Position numbers and translations under genes: made by a program
Assembly (NCBI RefSeq): GCF_018069875.1
Contig: NZ_JAGQDF010000012.1
Span: 124,001 to 188,000 of the forward strand
Origin: Ideonella alba
GTDB taxonomy: Bacteria > Pseudomonadota > Gammaproteobacteria > Burkholderiales > Burkholderiaceae_C
Direction of reading: 5' to 3'
Length of the DNA: 64,000 nt
The notes under the pieces: model-generated
Seen by the model: the letters and a program-made list of their open reading frames with translations, nothing else
Database searches by the model: none
What the model was told of the DNA's origin: nothing
In this document: positions 24,848 through 32,517 of the stretch, piece after piece
Numbering within the stretch: the first letter of the stretch is position 1
Layout: each line of letters starts with the position of its first letter

Positions 24848-25840
24848 TCAAGCCGAATCGCGCACGACCAGTTGATGACCCAGCGTGCGGGAGGCCGGGC
24901 GCTGGCCGCTCAGCCGCGCCAGCAGGATCTCGGCGGCGGTGGCGCCCAGCTCGCGCATCGGCTGCGACACCGTGGTCAGCGCCGGCTCGAACACGGCGGA
25001 CAGCGGCAGGTCGTCAAAGCCCACCACCGCGATGTCCTCGGGCACGCGCCGACCGGCGCGTCGGAAGGCCTTGATCGCGCCAATCGCCAGTGTGTCCGAC
25101 ACCGCAAAGACCGCGGTCGGCGGCTCCAGCAGCGCCAGCAGTCCACCGGCGGCCTGCGCGCCGGCGTCGTAGTCCAGGCTGGCGGCCAGCCGCACCAGTT
25201 GCGCATCCGGCTTCAGACCGGCACGCTCGATGGCCATCTCGTAGCCCTCATGGCGCAGCTGCGCCCAGCGGTAGGTTTCGTCGGCGGTGATCAGCCCGAT
25301 GCGGCGGTGACCGCGGTTGAGCAGGAACTGCACCGCGTCGATCGCCGCCTGGCGGTGGTCGATGCTGACGTAGGGCGGACCGGCCTTGGGCAGGTACTCC
25401 GAGCAGTTGACCCAGGGCAGGTTGCGCAGCTCGCCCAGCAGCGTGCCGTCGTCATTGAGGTGGGCCAGGTTGATCACGCCGTCGGCCAGGCGGTTGTAGA
25501 TCGCATCCAGCGCGGTGGTGTGCGGGGCCTCGTCGCCGGCGGCGTCGGTCAGCAGCAGCTTGTAGCCCGCCGGCCGGATCACCGACTCCACGCCCTGCAC
25601 GATCTGCGCATAGAACGGATTGGCGAAGTCGGGCACCAGCACCATCAGCAGGTGGCTTTGCGCCATGGCCAGGCTGCGACCGGCGGCATTGCCGCGGTAG
25701 CCGGTGGCTGCGATCGCACGCTCCACGCGCTTGCGCGTCTCGGGGTTCACCGGCTTGCTGTTGTTCATCACCCGCGAGACGGTGGCGATGGACACCCCCG
25801 CCAGGCGGGCGACCTCGTCGATGGAGGGCAGGTTCTTCAT
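24848..25840 (-). CDS. LacI-family transcriptional regulator
   Basis: This encodes 330 residues from the ATG MKNLPSIDEVARLAGVS; upstream in-frame ATGs run through its own operator and were rejected. The HTH and hinge helix are at about 5-60 (ARLAGVSIATVSRVMNNSKPVNPETRKRVERA). A periplasmic-binding-protein-like sugar domain follows, with VVGFDD, SQPM and AVSDTLAIGAIKAF blocks. It is divergent from the TonB receptor and long sugar-processing operon. Two near-identical palindromes in the intergenic region fit operators for it, one close to each gene. The effector may be a sugar released from the C-glycoside, which is an inference. Confidence 0.88.
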   Translation of the reverse strand: MKNLPSIDEVARLAGVSIATVSRVMNNSKPVNPETRKRVERAIAATGYRGNAAGRSLAMAQSHLLMVLVPDFANPFYAQIVQGVESVIRPAGYKLLLTDAAGDEAPHTTALDAIYNRLADGVINLAHLNDDGTLLGELRNLPWVNCSEYLPKAGPPYVSIDHRQAAIDAVQFLLNRGHRRIGLITADETYRWAQLRHEGYEMAIERAGLKPDAQLVRLAASLDYDAGAQAAGGLLALLEPPTAVFAVSDTLAIGAIKAFRRAGRRVPEDIAVVGFDDLPLSAVFEPALTTVSQPMRELGATAAEILLARLSGQRPASRTLGHQLVVRDSA

Positions 25841-25863
25841 GGGGCGTGCCGCGCGCAGCGGCT

Positions 25864-25877
25864 GGAAAGTGCTTTCC
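25864..25877. promoter_or_regulatory. Candidate LacI operator, autoregulatory copy
   Basis: GGAAAG-TG-CTTTCC is a perfect 6-bp inverted repeat, 23 bases upstream of the LacI-family start. It shares the GGAAAG-N2-CTT-CC pattern with the site at 25976-25989 and has the CpG-like centre and symmetry typical of LacI-family operators. It probably mediates autoregulation. Confidence 0.68.
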
Positions 25878-25975
25878 CATTCTGCCTGATATGGTGACTT
25901 GCTGTCCAAACGTCTCGCCGGTCACTCAGGAAATCTACCTATGATAAAAGTAGAAACCCTAGTGTGGGAAAGCGA

Positions 25976-25989
25976 GGAAAGCGCTTACC
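25976..25989. promoter_or_regulatory. Candidate LacI operator controlling the TonB/sugar operon
   Basis: GGAAAGCGCTTACC matches the 25864 site at 12 of 14 positions and is a palindrome apart from one base pair. It lies 93 bases upstream of the TonB receptor start, with another GGGAAAGCG half-site just before it. The 98-bp spacing of the two operators would allow looping by a tetrameric or paired LacI protein. Confidence 0.65.
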
Positions 25990-26082
25990 TTTCGTTCCGC
26001 TGATTGATCCCCGCCCACGGTCGATGCACGGCGCGCCCGACACCGGCAATCGACCGCCACGACACCCCTAGGAGACAAACCG

Positions 26083-28302
26083 ATGTCGCAGCAGCAACTC
26101 ACTCCCCTGAGCCAGGTGCTCCTGGCCGCCGGCCTGGTGGCCGCCAGCCTGCCTGGCTGGGCCCAGGACGCCAACACCACCGACCGCAAGGCCGGCGTGA
26201 TCCAGGAAGTGGTGGTCACCGCCCAGAAGACCGCCCAGCCGGCGTCGAAGACGCCGGTGGCCCTGTCGGTGGTCAGTGCCGACGACCTGAAGGACGCCGG
26301 CATCACCGACGCCCGCGGCCTGGCCGAGGTCACGCCCAACCTGCAGATGGGGCAGGAGAGCGGCAAGCTGCAGATCGCCATCCGCGGCGTGGTCAGCCTG
26401 GACATGACCGAGAAGGGCGACCCCTCGGCGGCCTTCAACGTCGACGGCGCCTATGTCGCCCGTTTCGAAGCCCAGATGGGCGCCTTCCTCGACCTGGACC
26501 GCATCGAGGTGCTGCGTGGTCCGCAAGGCACGCTGTACGGTCGCAACGCCACCGCCGGCGCGATCAACCTGATCACTGCCAAGCCCGCCAAGCTCTTCGG
26601 TGCGCGCATCGAGGGTGAGATCGGCAACTACGGGGCGCGCCGCATCGAGGGCATGATCAATGTGCCGATCAACGATGTGCTGTCGCTGCGCGCCGCTGCC
26701 AGCAAGACCCAGCGCGACACCTACTTGAACCCCGGCCCCAACACCGATATTCCGCTGGAAAGCAAGAGCGACTACGCCGGCCGCGTACATCTGCTGGCCA
26801 AGATCTCGGCCGACAGCTCGCTGCTGCTGACCGCCGAAACCAGCCATCAGGGCGGCAATGGCGCCACGCCGGTGCCGATGGGCAACTTCTTCACCGGCAC
26901 CTACATCGACCGCCTGCCCTTCTCGCCGCCCGACACCGGCAACAACATCCAGAACCCGGTCTACATCGACCGCGGTTCGGCCGCCCAGCGCACCACCGGC
27001 CTGCGCTTCCAGGCCACGGATGCCCACCGCGACAACGACGCCCACGCGCTGCGCGCCGAATACAAGCGCAGCCTGGGTTTTGCAGAGCTGACCTACCAGT
27101 TGGCCTACATGAAGAGCCAGGTCGACGAGGTCCAGAACGGCGTCTACTTCGGCTTCCCGTTCCGCGGCGAGGTGCCGGGCACCGCCGAATCCACCTCGCA
27201 TGAGCTGCGCCTGAATTCGCAGGGCAGCGGCCCGCTGCGTTGGGTGGCCGGCGCCTACCTGTTCGACGAGAAGGTGCACCGCGACACCATCTACCGCACC
27301 TTCATCACCGCGCCCTTCGGCAGCTTCACGGTGACCGTGCCCTTCAACGTGGACGTGCGCAACAAGTCTAAGGCGGTGTTCGGTCAGGCCACCTACGCGC
27401 TGCAGCCCGAGACCCGACTGACCATGGGTCTGCGCTACACCAAGGACGACAAGACCGGCTCCGACACCCTGGCCGGCACGCCCGCCACGCCGCCAGCCAC
27501 CTCCAGCCCCGCGGCCTATTCCACCGGCGTGGCCTTCAGCAACACCAGCTGGAAGCTGGGTGTGGACCACGACCTGACGCCCGGCACCATGGTCTTCGGC
27601 TCGGTGGCCACCGGCTACAAGGCCGGCGGTTTCAACGACCAGGTCACCGCCGGCACCTACAAGCCCGAGAACCTGACCGCGGTGGAGCTGGGCGTGAAGA
27701 GCAAGCTGATGCAGGACCGCCTGCAGCTGACCGCCAGCCTCTTCCACTACGACTACAAGGACATGCAGCTGAACTCGGTGGTCTGCCGCACCAACGATCC
27801 GTCGACCTGCGGCTCGGTGACCACCAACGCGGCCAGCTCCAAGATCAACGGCGCCGAGATCGAGTCCCGCTGGCTGGTCAGCGACAACGGCCAGCTGCGT
27901 GCTTCGGTGGCGCTGACCGACGCCAAGTTCGGCACCTACAAGCCCAACGCCACCGATGACTGGAGCGGTCAGCGTCTGGACCGCGCGCCGCGCAGCGTGG
28001 TCAGCCTGGGCTACAGCCACCGCTTCAACCTGGAGTCCGGCGCCGACATCACCGCCACCGTGGGGACCCGACTGAACTCGGGCTACACGATCAGCGATCC
28101 GGCCGCCGGCGTGCGCTACGGCCAGCCCTCGTTCCGCAAGAGCGACGCCAGCCTCGGCTGGACCAGCCCCGACCAGAAGACCCAGGTCCAGCTCTTCGTG
28201 AAGAACATCGAGGACAAGATCACGATCGAGAGCCGCGTGCCGGGCAGCTTCTTCATCGGCGACCCGCGCACCTACGGCGTCCGCGCCAGCTACAGCTTCT
28301 GA
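26083..28302 (+). CDS. TonB-dependent outer-membrane receptor
   Basis: This encodes 739 residues. The signal peptide ends near GWAQDA. The TonB box EVVVTA is at residues 42-47. The plug follows, with the family motifs DRIEVLRGPQGTLYGRNATAGAINLIT, and then a 22-strand-type barrel ending in aromatic SYSF. It belongs to the FecA/IroN-like group common in sphingomonads and Burkholderiales for import of plant glycosides and aromatics rather than siderophores. It heads the operon controlled by the LacI regulator and has an AGGAGACAAACCG ribosome binding site. Glycoside uptake is inferred from its neighbours. Confidence 0.9.
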   Translation: MSQQQLTPLSQVLLAAGLVAASLPGWAQDANTTDRKAGVIQEVVVTAQKTAQPASKTPVALSVVSADDLKDAGITDARGLAEVTPNLQMGQESGKLQIAIRGVVSLDMTEKGDPSAAFNVDGAYVARFEAQMGAFLDLDRIEVLRGPQGTLYGRNATAGAINLITAKPAKLFGARIEGEIGNYGARRIEGMINVPINDVLSLRAAASKTQRDTYLNPGPNTDIPLESKSDYAGRVHLLAKISADSSLLLTAETSHQGGNGATPVPMGNFFTGTYIDRLPFSPPDTGNNIQNPVYIDRGSAAQRTTGLRFQATDAHRDNDAHALRAEYKRSLGFAELTYQLAYMKSQVDEVQNGVYFGFPFRGEVPGTAESTSHELRLNSQGSGPLRWVAGAYLFDEKVHRDTIYRTFITAPFGSFTVTVPFNVDVRNKSKAVFGQATYALQPETRLTMGLRYTKDDKTGSDTLAGTPATPPATSSPAAYSTGVAFSNTSWKLGVDHDLTPGTMVFGSVATGYKAGGFNDQVTAGTYKPENLTAVELGVKSKLMQDRLQLTASLFHYDYKDMQLNSVVCRTNDPSTCGSVTTNAASSKINGAEIESRWLVSDNGQLRASVALTDAKFGTYKPNATDDWSGQRLDRAPRSVVSLGYSHRFNLESGADITATVGTRLNSGYTISDPAAGVRYGQPSFRKSDASLGWTSPDQKTQVQLFVKNIEDKITIESRVPGSFFIGDPRTYGVRASYSF

Positions 28303-28312
28303 TGCGTGACCA

Positions 28313-28342
28313 GGCCCCGGCAACCCGCCGGGGCCGCCTTTT
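28313..28342 (+). terminator. Intrinsic terminator or attenuator after the TonB receptor gene
   Basis: GGCCCCGGC and GCCGGGGCC form a perfect 9-bp stem with a 5-base loop (28313-28335), followed by GCC and TTTT. It lies 10 bases after the receptor stop and 17 bases before the next start codon, so it could reduce read-through and set a higher receptor-to-enzyme ratio. Confidence 0.75.
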
Positions 28343-28358
28343 CCCCAAGGCCTTTTCC

Positions 28359-29417
28359 ATGAGCACCACCCTCCAAGGACCGGCGATCTTCCTGGCGCAG
28401 TTCGCCGGTGACCAGGCGCCGTTCAACTCCTGGCCCGCGATCACGCAGTGGGCCGCCTCGCTGGGCTACCGCGGCGTCCAGGTGCCCACCTGGGACGCGC
28501 GTCTGTTCGACCTGGACCGCGCCGCCGAATCCAAGACCTGGTGCGACGAGTTCGCCGGCATCGCGCGCGAGAACGGCGTGGCGATCACCGAGCTGTCCAC
28601 CCACCTGCAGGGCCAGCTGGTGGCGGTGCACCCGGCTTACGACGAGGCCTTCGACGCCTTCGCCCCCGAGGCCCTGCGCGGCAAGCCCGCCGAGCGCCAG
28701 CGCTGGGCGGTGGACCAGGTGCTGAAGGTGGCCAAGGCTTCGCAGCACCTGGGCCTGAACGCCAGCATCAGCTTCCCCGGCGCGCTGGCCTGGCCCTTCC
28801 TGTACCCGTGGCCGCAGCGGCCGGCCGGCCTGGTGGAGGCCGCCTTTGACGAGCTGGCCAAGCGCTGGATCCCGATCCTCGACGCCTACGACGAGGCGGG
28901 CGTGGACATCGCGTTCGAGCTGCACCCCGGCGAGGACCTGCACGACGGTGTCACCTTCGACATGCTGCTCGAGCGCGTGGGCGGCCACCGTCGCCTGAAC
29001 ATCGCCTACGACCCCAGCCACTTCGTGCTGCAGCAACTGGACTACCTGCAGTTCATCGACCTGTACCACGACCGCATCAAGGTCTTCCACGTCAAGGACG
29101 CCGAGTTCCGCCCCACCGGCCGCCAGGGCGTCTACGGCGGCTTCCAGTCCTGGCAGGACCGGGCCGGGCGCTTCCGCTCGCTGGGCGACGGCCAGGTGGA
29201 CTTCAAGGCGGTGTTCTCGAAGATGGCCCAGTACGACTTCAAGGGCTGGGCGGTGCTGGAGTGGGAGTGCTGCCTGAAGCACCCGGAGCAGGGGGCCGCC
29301 GAAGGCGCGCCCTTCATCCGCGACCACATCATCCGCGTCACCGAGAAGGCCTTCGACGACTTCGCCGGCGGCGCCGCGGATCCCGCTCAACTGCGCCGCA
29401 TGCTCGGGCTGAACTGA
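28359..29417 (+). CDS. Sugar phosphate isomerase/epimerase family TIM barrel
   Basis: This encodes 352 residues of the xylose-isomerase-like superfamily. The metal-site pattern includes AFELHPGE (Glu), IAYDPSHF (Asp, His), KVFHVKDAEF (His) and AVLEWECC (Glu). The protein is longer than IolE, with an insert containing YGGFQSWQDRAGRFRSLGDG, a block common in AP-endonuclease-2-type sugar isomerases near Gfo/Idh genes. It is the first enzyme after the receptor and 1 base from a Gfo/Idh/MocA gene. It may isomerise or hydrate a keto-sugar; the substrate is unknown. Confidence 0.78.
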   Translation: MSTTLQGPAIFLAQFAGDQAPFNSWPAITQWAASLGYRGVQVPTWDARLFDLDRAAESKTWCDEFAGIARENGVAITELSTHLQGQLVAVHPAYDEAFDAFAPEALRGKPAERQRWAVDQVLKVAKASQHLGLNASISFPGALAWPFLYPWPQRPAGLVEAAFDELAKRWIPILDAYDEAGVDIAFELHPGEDLHDGVTFDMLLERVGGHRRLNIAYDPSHFVLQQLDYLQFIDLYHDRIKVFHVKDAEFRPTGRQGVYGGFQSWQDRAGRFRSLGDGQVDFKAVFSKMAQYDFKGWAVLEWECCLKHPEQGAAEGAPFIRDHIIRVTEKAFDDFAGGAADPAQLRRMLGLN

Positions 29418-29418
29418 C

Positions 29419-30606
29419 ATGGTGGCTGCCAGCAAGAACACGGCAGGCCGCAAGCCGGCCAGGATCCGCCTGGGCATGGTGGGCGGTGGGCAGGGCGCCT
29501 TCATTGGCGCGGTGCACCGCATCGCGGCGCGTCTGGACGACCAGTACGAACTGGTGGCCGGCGCGCTGTCGGCCTCGCCCGACAAGGCCCTGGCCTCGGG
29601 ACGCGAACTGGGCCTGGCCGACGACCGCGTCTACGACAACTACGAGGCCATGGCGCGCGCCGAGGCCGCGCGCGACGACGGCATCGAGGCGGTGGCCATC
29701 GTCACCCCCAACCACCTGCACGCGCCGATCGCCACCGCCTTCCTGAAGGCCGGCATCCACGTCATCTGCGACAAGCCGGTGACTGTGCACAGCGCCGACG
29801 CCAGGAAGCTGGCCGCGCTGGCCAGAAAGCAGGGCCTGATCTTTGCGGTCACCCACAACTACAGCGGCTACCCGATGGTGCGCCTGGCGCGCCAGATGGT
29901 GAAGGACGGCCGGCTGGGCGACGTCCGCGTGGTCCAGGCCGAGTACCCGCAGGACTGGCTGACCGAGCCGCTGGAAACCACCGGCCAGAAGCAGGCCGCC
30001 TGGCGCACCGACCCGGTCCAGGCCGGCGGCGGCGCGATCGGCGACATCGGATCGCACGCCTGGCACCTGGCCGACTACGTCAGCGGCCTGGCGCTGGCCG
30101 AGCTGTGCGCCGAGCTCAGCAGCTTCGTGCCCGGCCGTGCGGTGGATGACAATGCCCAGGTGCTGCTGCGCTACGCCAACGGCGCGCGCGGCGCGATCTG
30201 GGCCAGCCAGGTGGCGCCGGGCCACCTGAACGGTCTGCGCCTGCGGGTCTACGGCAGCCGGGGCGGCCTGGAGTGGTCGCAGGAGCAGCCCAACCAGCTG
30301 CGCTTCACGCCCTTCGGACAGCCCACGCAGTTGCTGGAGCGTGGCGGGGCCGGTTTCGGCGAGGCCGGCGCCCGGGTCAATCGCATTCCGGGCGGCCACC
30401 CGGAGGGCTACCTGGAAGCCTTTGCCACGATCTACAGCGAAGTCGCCCAGCACCTGCGCGCAGCGCGCGGCGGCAAGGCCGGCAAGCCCGACAAGGCCAG
30501 CCACTTCCCGACCATCGACGACGGCCTGCGCGGCGTGCAGTTCATCGAAGCGGTGCAGCGCTCCTCGCGGCAAGGCGGCCGCTGGGTCAAGCTGCCGACG
30601 CCGTGA
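29419..30606 (+). CDS. Gfo/Idh/MocA family oxidoreductase
   Basis: This encodes 395 residues. The NAD(P)-binding motif GMVGGGQGAFIG is at 19-30 and the hallmark CDKPVT at 117-122, with Lys119 the conserved active-site residue. GDIGSHAWHLADY carries the catalytic His. Members oxidise or reduce sugar hydroxyls. DgpA, the puerarin C3 oxidase/dehydrogenase that feeds the C-deglycosidase, belongs to this family. This gene directly precedes deglycosidase alpha gene 2, so C3 oxidation of the sugar, or the reverse reduction of a keto-sugar, is a reasonable inference. Confidence 0.82.
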   Translation: MVAASKNTAGRKPARIRLGMVGGGQGAFIGAVHRIAARLDDQYELVAGALSASPDKALASGRELGLADDRVYDNYEAMARAEAARDDGIEAVAIVTPNHLHAPIATAFLKAGIHVICDKPVTVHSADARKLAALARKQGLIFAVTHNYSGYPMVRLARQMVKDGRLGDVRVVQAEYPQDWLTEPLETTGQKQAAWRTDPVQAGGGAIGDIGSHAWHLADYVSGLALAELCAELSSFVPGRAVDDNAQVLLRYANGARGAIWASQVAPGHLNGLRLRVYGSRGGLEWSQEQPNQLRFTPFGQPTQLLERGGAGFGEAGARVNRIPGGHPEGYLEAFATIYSEVAQHLRAARGGKAGKPDKASHFPTIDDGLRGVQFIEAVQRSSRQGGRWVKLPTP

Positions 30607-30635
30607 CGCCTCCCACCCCTCCAACGAGCACCACT

Positions 30636-31646
30636 ATGAGCCACCAGATCCGGCGTGGGGTCAGCCTCTACAGCTTCCAGAACGACACCTTCCTGCGCCA
30701 CATGACGCTGGAGGACTGCGTGCGCACCTGCGCCGAGATCGGCGCGCTGGGCATCGAGGTCGTGGGTGAACAGAGCTTCACCGGCTGGCCCGAGGTCGGC
30801 ATGCCCACCGCCGAGATCGCCCACTGGCACGCGCTGATGGAGCGCTACGGCACCACCCCGGTCTGCCACGACTTCATGCTGGACTACAAACGCGTCAAGG
30901 GCCAGGTCATGCCCTTTGCCGAGCAGGTGGCCAGCGTGAAGAAGGACATCGACTTCGGCGCCGCGCTGGGCATGCGCTACATCCGCTCGCTGGTGTCGGT
31001 CGCCCCCGAGGTGCTGGTGGCCTGCGCCGGCTATGCCGAGGACAAGGGCATCACCATCCTGCTGGAGGTGCACGCGCCGCTGCACTTCGACCACCCCTGG
31101 ATCGTCCGCCACGCCGAGGCCTACGAGAAGTCCGGCTCCCGGGCCCTGGGCTTCCTGCCCGACATGGGCATGTTCGTGCACCGCTTCCCGCGGGTCTGGA
31201 AGGAGCGCTTCGTCCGCAACGGTGTGCCCCGGCACATCGCAGATTACATCGAGCAGGCCTACCAGGACCGCGTGCTCAGCGAGTACGTGCTGCTGGATGT
31301 GCAGCAGATGGGCGGCACCGGCCCGGCGATCGCGATGGCCGAGACCCTGCGCCACAACGCCGCCTTCGAGCCGAAACGGATGCTCGACTTCATGCACCGC
31401 ATCCACAACATCCACGGCAAGTTCTACGAGATGACCGAGGACGACGTGGAGTACTCCATCCCCTACGACGAGATCGTCGCGGTGCTGAAGCAGGGCGGCT
31501 ACCAGGGCTACATCTGCTCCGAGTACGAAGGCAACCGCTGGATCGAGGACGCCCACCCGGTGCGATCGGTCGAGCAGGTGAAGCGCCAGCACCGCATGCT
31601 GTGCCGGCTGCTGGACGAGCCGATCCCTGCGGCGCTGCAGGCCTGA
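30636..31646 (+). CDS. C-glycoside deglycosidase alpha-subunit-like TIM barrel (pair 2)
   Basis: This encodes 336 residues and is a clear paralogue of the 23429 gene: RRGVSLYSFQ start, Glu144 and His146 in LLEVHAPLHFDHPW, Asp176 in LPDMGMF, His260 in NIHGKFYEM, Glu296 in CSEYEGNRW. The shared GKFYEMTED and SEYEGNRWI blocks tie the two together. The DUF6379-like beta gene follows 19 bases downstream. The characterised family cleaves the C-C glycosidic bond of 3-oxo-C-glycosides by a metal-assisted elimination. The second copy may act on another linkage position (for example C6 versus C8) or another aglycone; that is inference. Confidence 0.8.
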   Translation: MSHQIRRGVSLYSFQNDTFLRHMTLEDCVRTCAEIGALGIEVVGEQSFTGWPEVGMPTAEIAHWHALMERYGTTPVCHDFMLDYKRVKGQVMPFAEQVASVKKDIDFGAALGMRYIRSLVSVAPEVLVACAGYAEDKGITILLEVHAPLHFDHPWIVRHAEAYEKSGSRALGFLPDMGMFVHRFPRVWKERFVRNGVPRHIADYIEQAYQDRVLSEYVLLDVQQMGGTGPAIAMAETLRHNAAFEPKRMLDFMHRIHNIHGKFYEMTEDDVEYSIPYDEIVAVLKQGGYQGYICSEYEGNRWIEDAHPVRSVEQVKRQHRMLCRLLDEPIPAALQA

Positions 31647-31665
31647 ACGCCAAGGAGAACACCCC

Positions 31666-32058
31666 ATGATGGATCAGCACATGCTCTGCGACGACGGCTT
31701 CGAGAACGTCGTCGAGGGCGGGCACACCACCGGCTTCGCGCTGCTGGCGCGCCTGCCCTACTACCGCGGCCTGGGCCTGTCGATGGTCGAGGACATTGCC
31801 GTCTCGATCGACGGCCAGGCCGTGCCGCGCGAGGCCGTGCGCCTGGCGCTGCGCGGCCGCAGCTGGAGCCTCGACGAGATGGAGCGCTGCTTCGACGAGA
31901 AATGGAACTTCGGCGAAAAGGCCCGCGTCCTCGTGGCGCGCCCGGGCGGCCTGGTGCCCGGCGCGCACCAGGTGGATCTGGCGATCCGCTACCGCGTCTC
32001 CTACCTGCCCTTCGTGCCGACCACCCGCACCGGCCGACCCCTCACCTTGGCGGTCTGA
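31666..32058 (+). CDS. C-glycoside deglycosidase beta-subunit-like protein, DUF6379 (pair 2)
   Basis: This encodes 130 residues. It shares the PYYRGLGLSMVED core, VSIDGQAVPREAV and the RVSYLPF ending with the 24442 protein, while the N-terminus and the loop after PREAV differ. It is the likely partner of the TIM barrel at 30636. The start follows an AAGGAGAACACCCC ribosome binding site. MM at the start leaves two possible initiation codons. Confidence 0.8.
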   Translation: MMDQHMLCDDGFENVVEGGHTTGFALLARLPYYRGLGLSMVEDIAVSIDGQAVPREAVRLALRGRSWSLDEMERCFDEKWNFGEKARVLVARPGGLVPGAHQVDLAIRYRVSYLPFVPTTRTGRPLTLAV

Positions 32059-32083
32059 CCCGCCACCACACGAACACACTGCC

Positions 32084-32482
32084 ATGGCCCGCTTCTTCAA
32101 GAACGCCTTCAGCGACTACCTGATCACCCCCGAGGACTCGCGCATCACGCCCGATGGCCTGGTGCTGGACCTGCGCCTGCCCTGGTACCGCTCACTGCCG
32201 CTGTCGGTGGTGATGCCCACCCAGCTGGTGGTCGACGGCCAGACCGTGCCGCTGGACGGCGCCACCGTCGAATATGAGGGCCGGCGCTACACGCTGGCCG
32301 AGCTGCCCGAGCAGACCGGCGTGTCCTGGTTCATCCAGGACTCGGTGCTGCTGCATGTGCCCACGCCCCAGCCGCTGGCCAGCGGCCCGCACCATGTGGT
32401 CGTCACGCTGAACCTGTACCCGCCCTACATCCCGATGCTGACCCATGTGACCCGCGGTGACGCACACGTTCAGGCCGCCTGA
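32084..32482 (+). CDS. Divergent deglycosidase beta-subunit-like protein (pair 3)
   Basis: This encodes 132 residues starting MARFFKNAFSDYLI. The fold pattern of the other two beta proteins can be followed: LPWYRSLPLSVVMPTQLVVDGQTVPLDGA replaces PYYRGLGLSMVED...VSIDGQ.VPREA, and YPPYIPM replaces YLPF. The GLGLSMVED signature itself is lost. It lies between beta 2 and alpha 3, so its partner is probably the 32518 TIM barrel with beta-alpha order. Altered substrate range or a regulatory role is possible. Confidence 0.7.
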   Translation: MARFFKNAFSDYLITPEDSRITPDGLVLDLRLPWYRSLPLSVVMPTQLVVDGQTVPLDGATVEYEGRRYTLAELPEQTGVSWFIQDSVLLHVPTPQPLASGPHHVVVTLNLYPPYIPMLTHVTRGDAHVQAA

Positions 32483-32517
32483 GGGCGCGCCACCTCCACC
32501 GCACAGACGCATTGACC

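Noticed and set aside
26083-28302. Siderophore receptor
   Set aside because: No siderophore biosynthesis or Fur-box-like site is near; the operon is devoted to sugar and glycoside enzymes.
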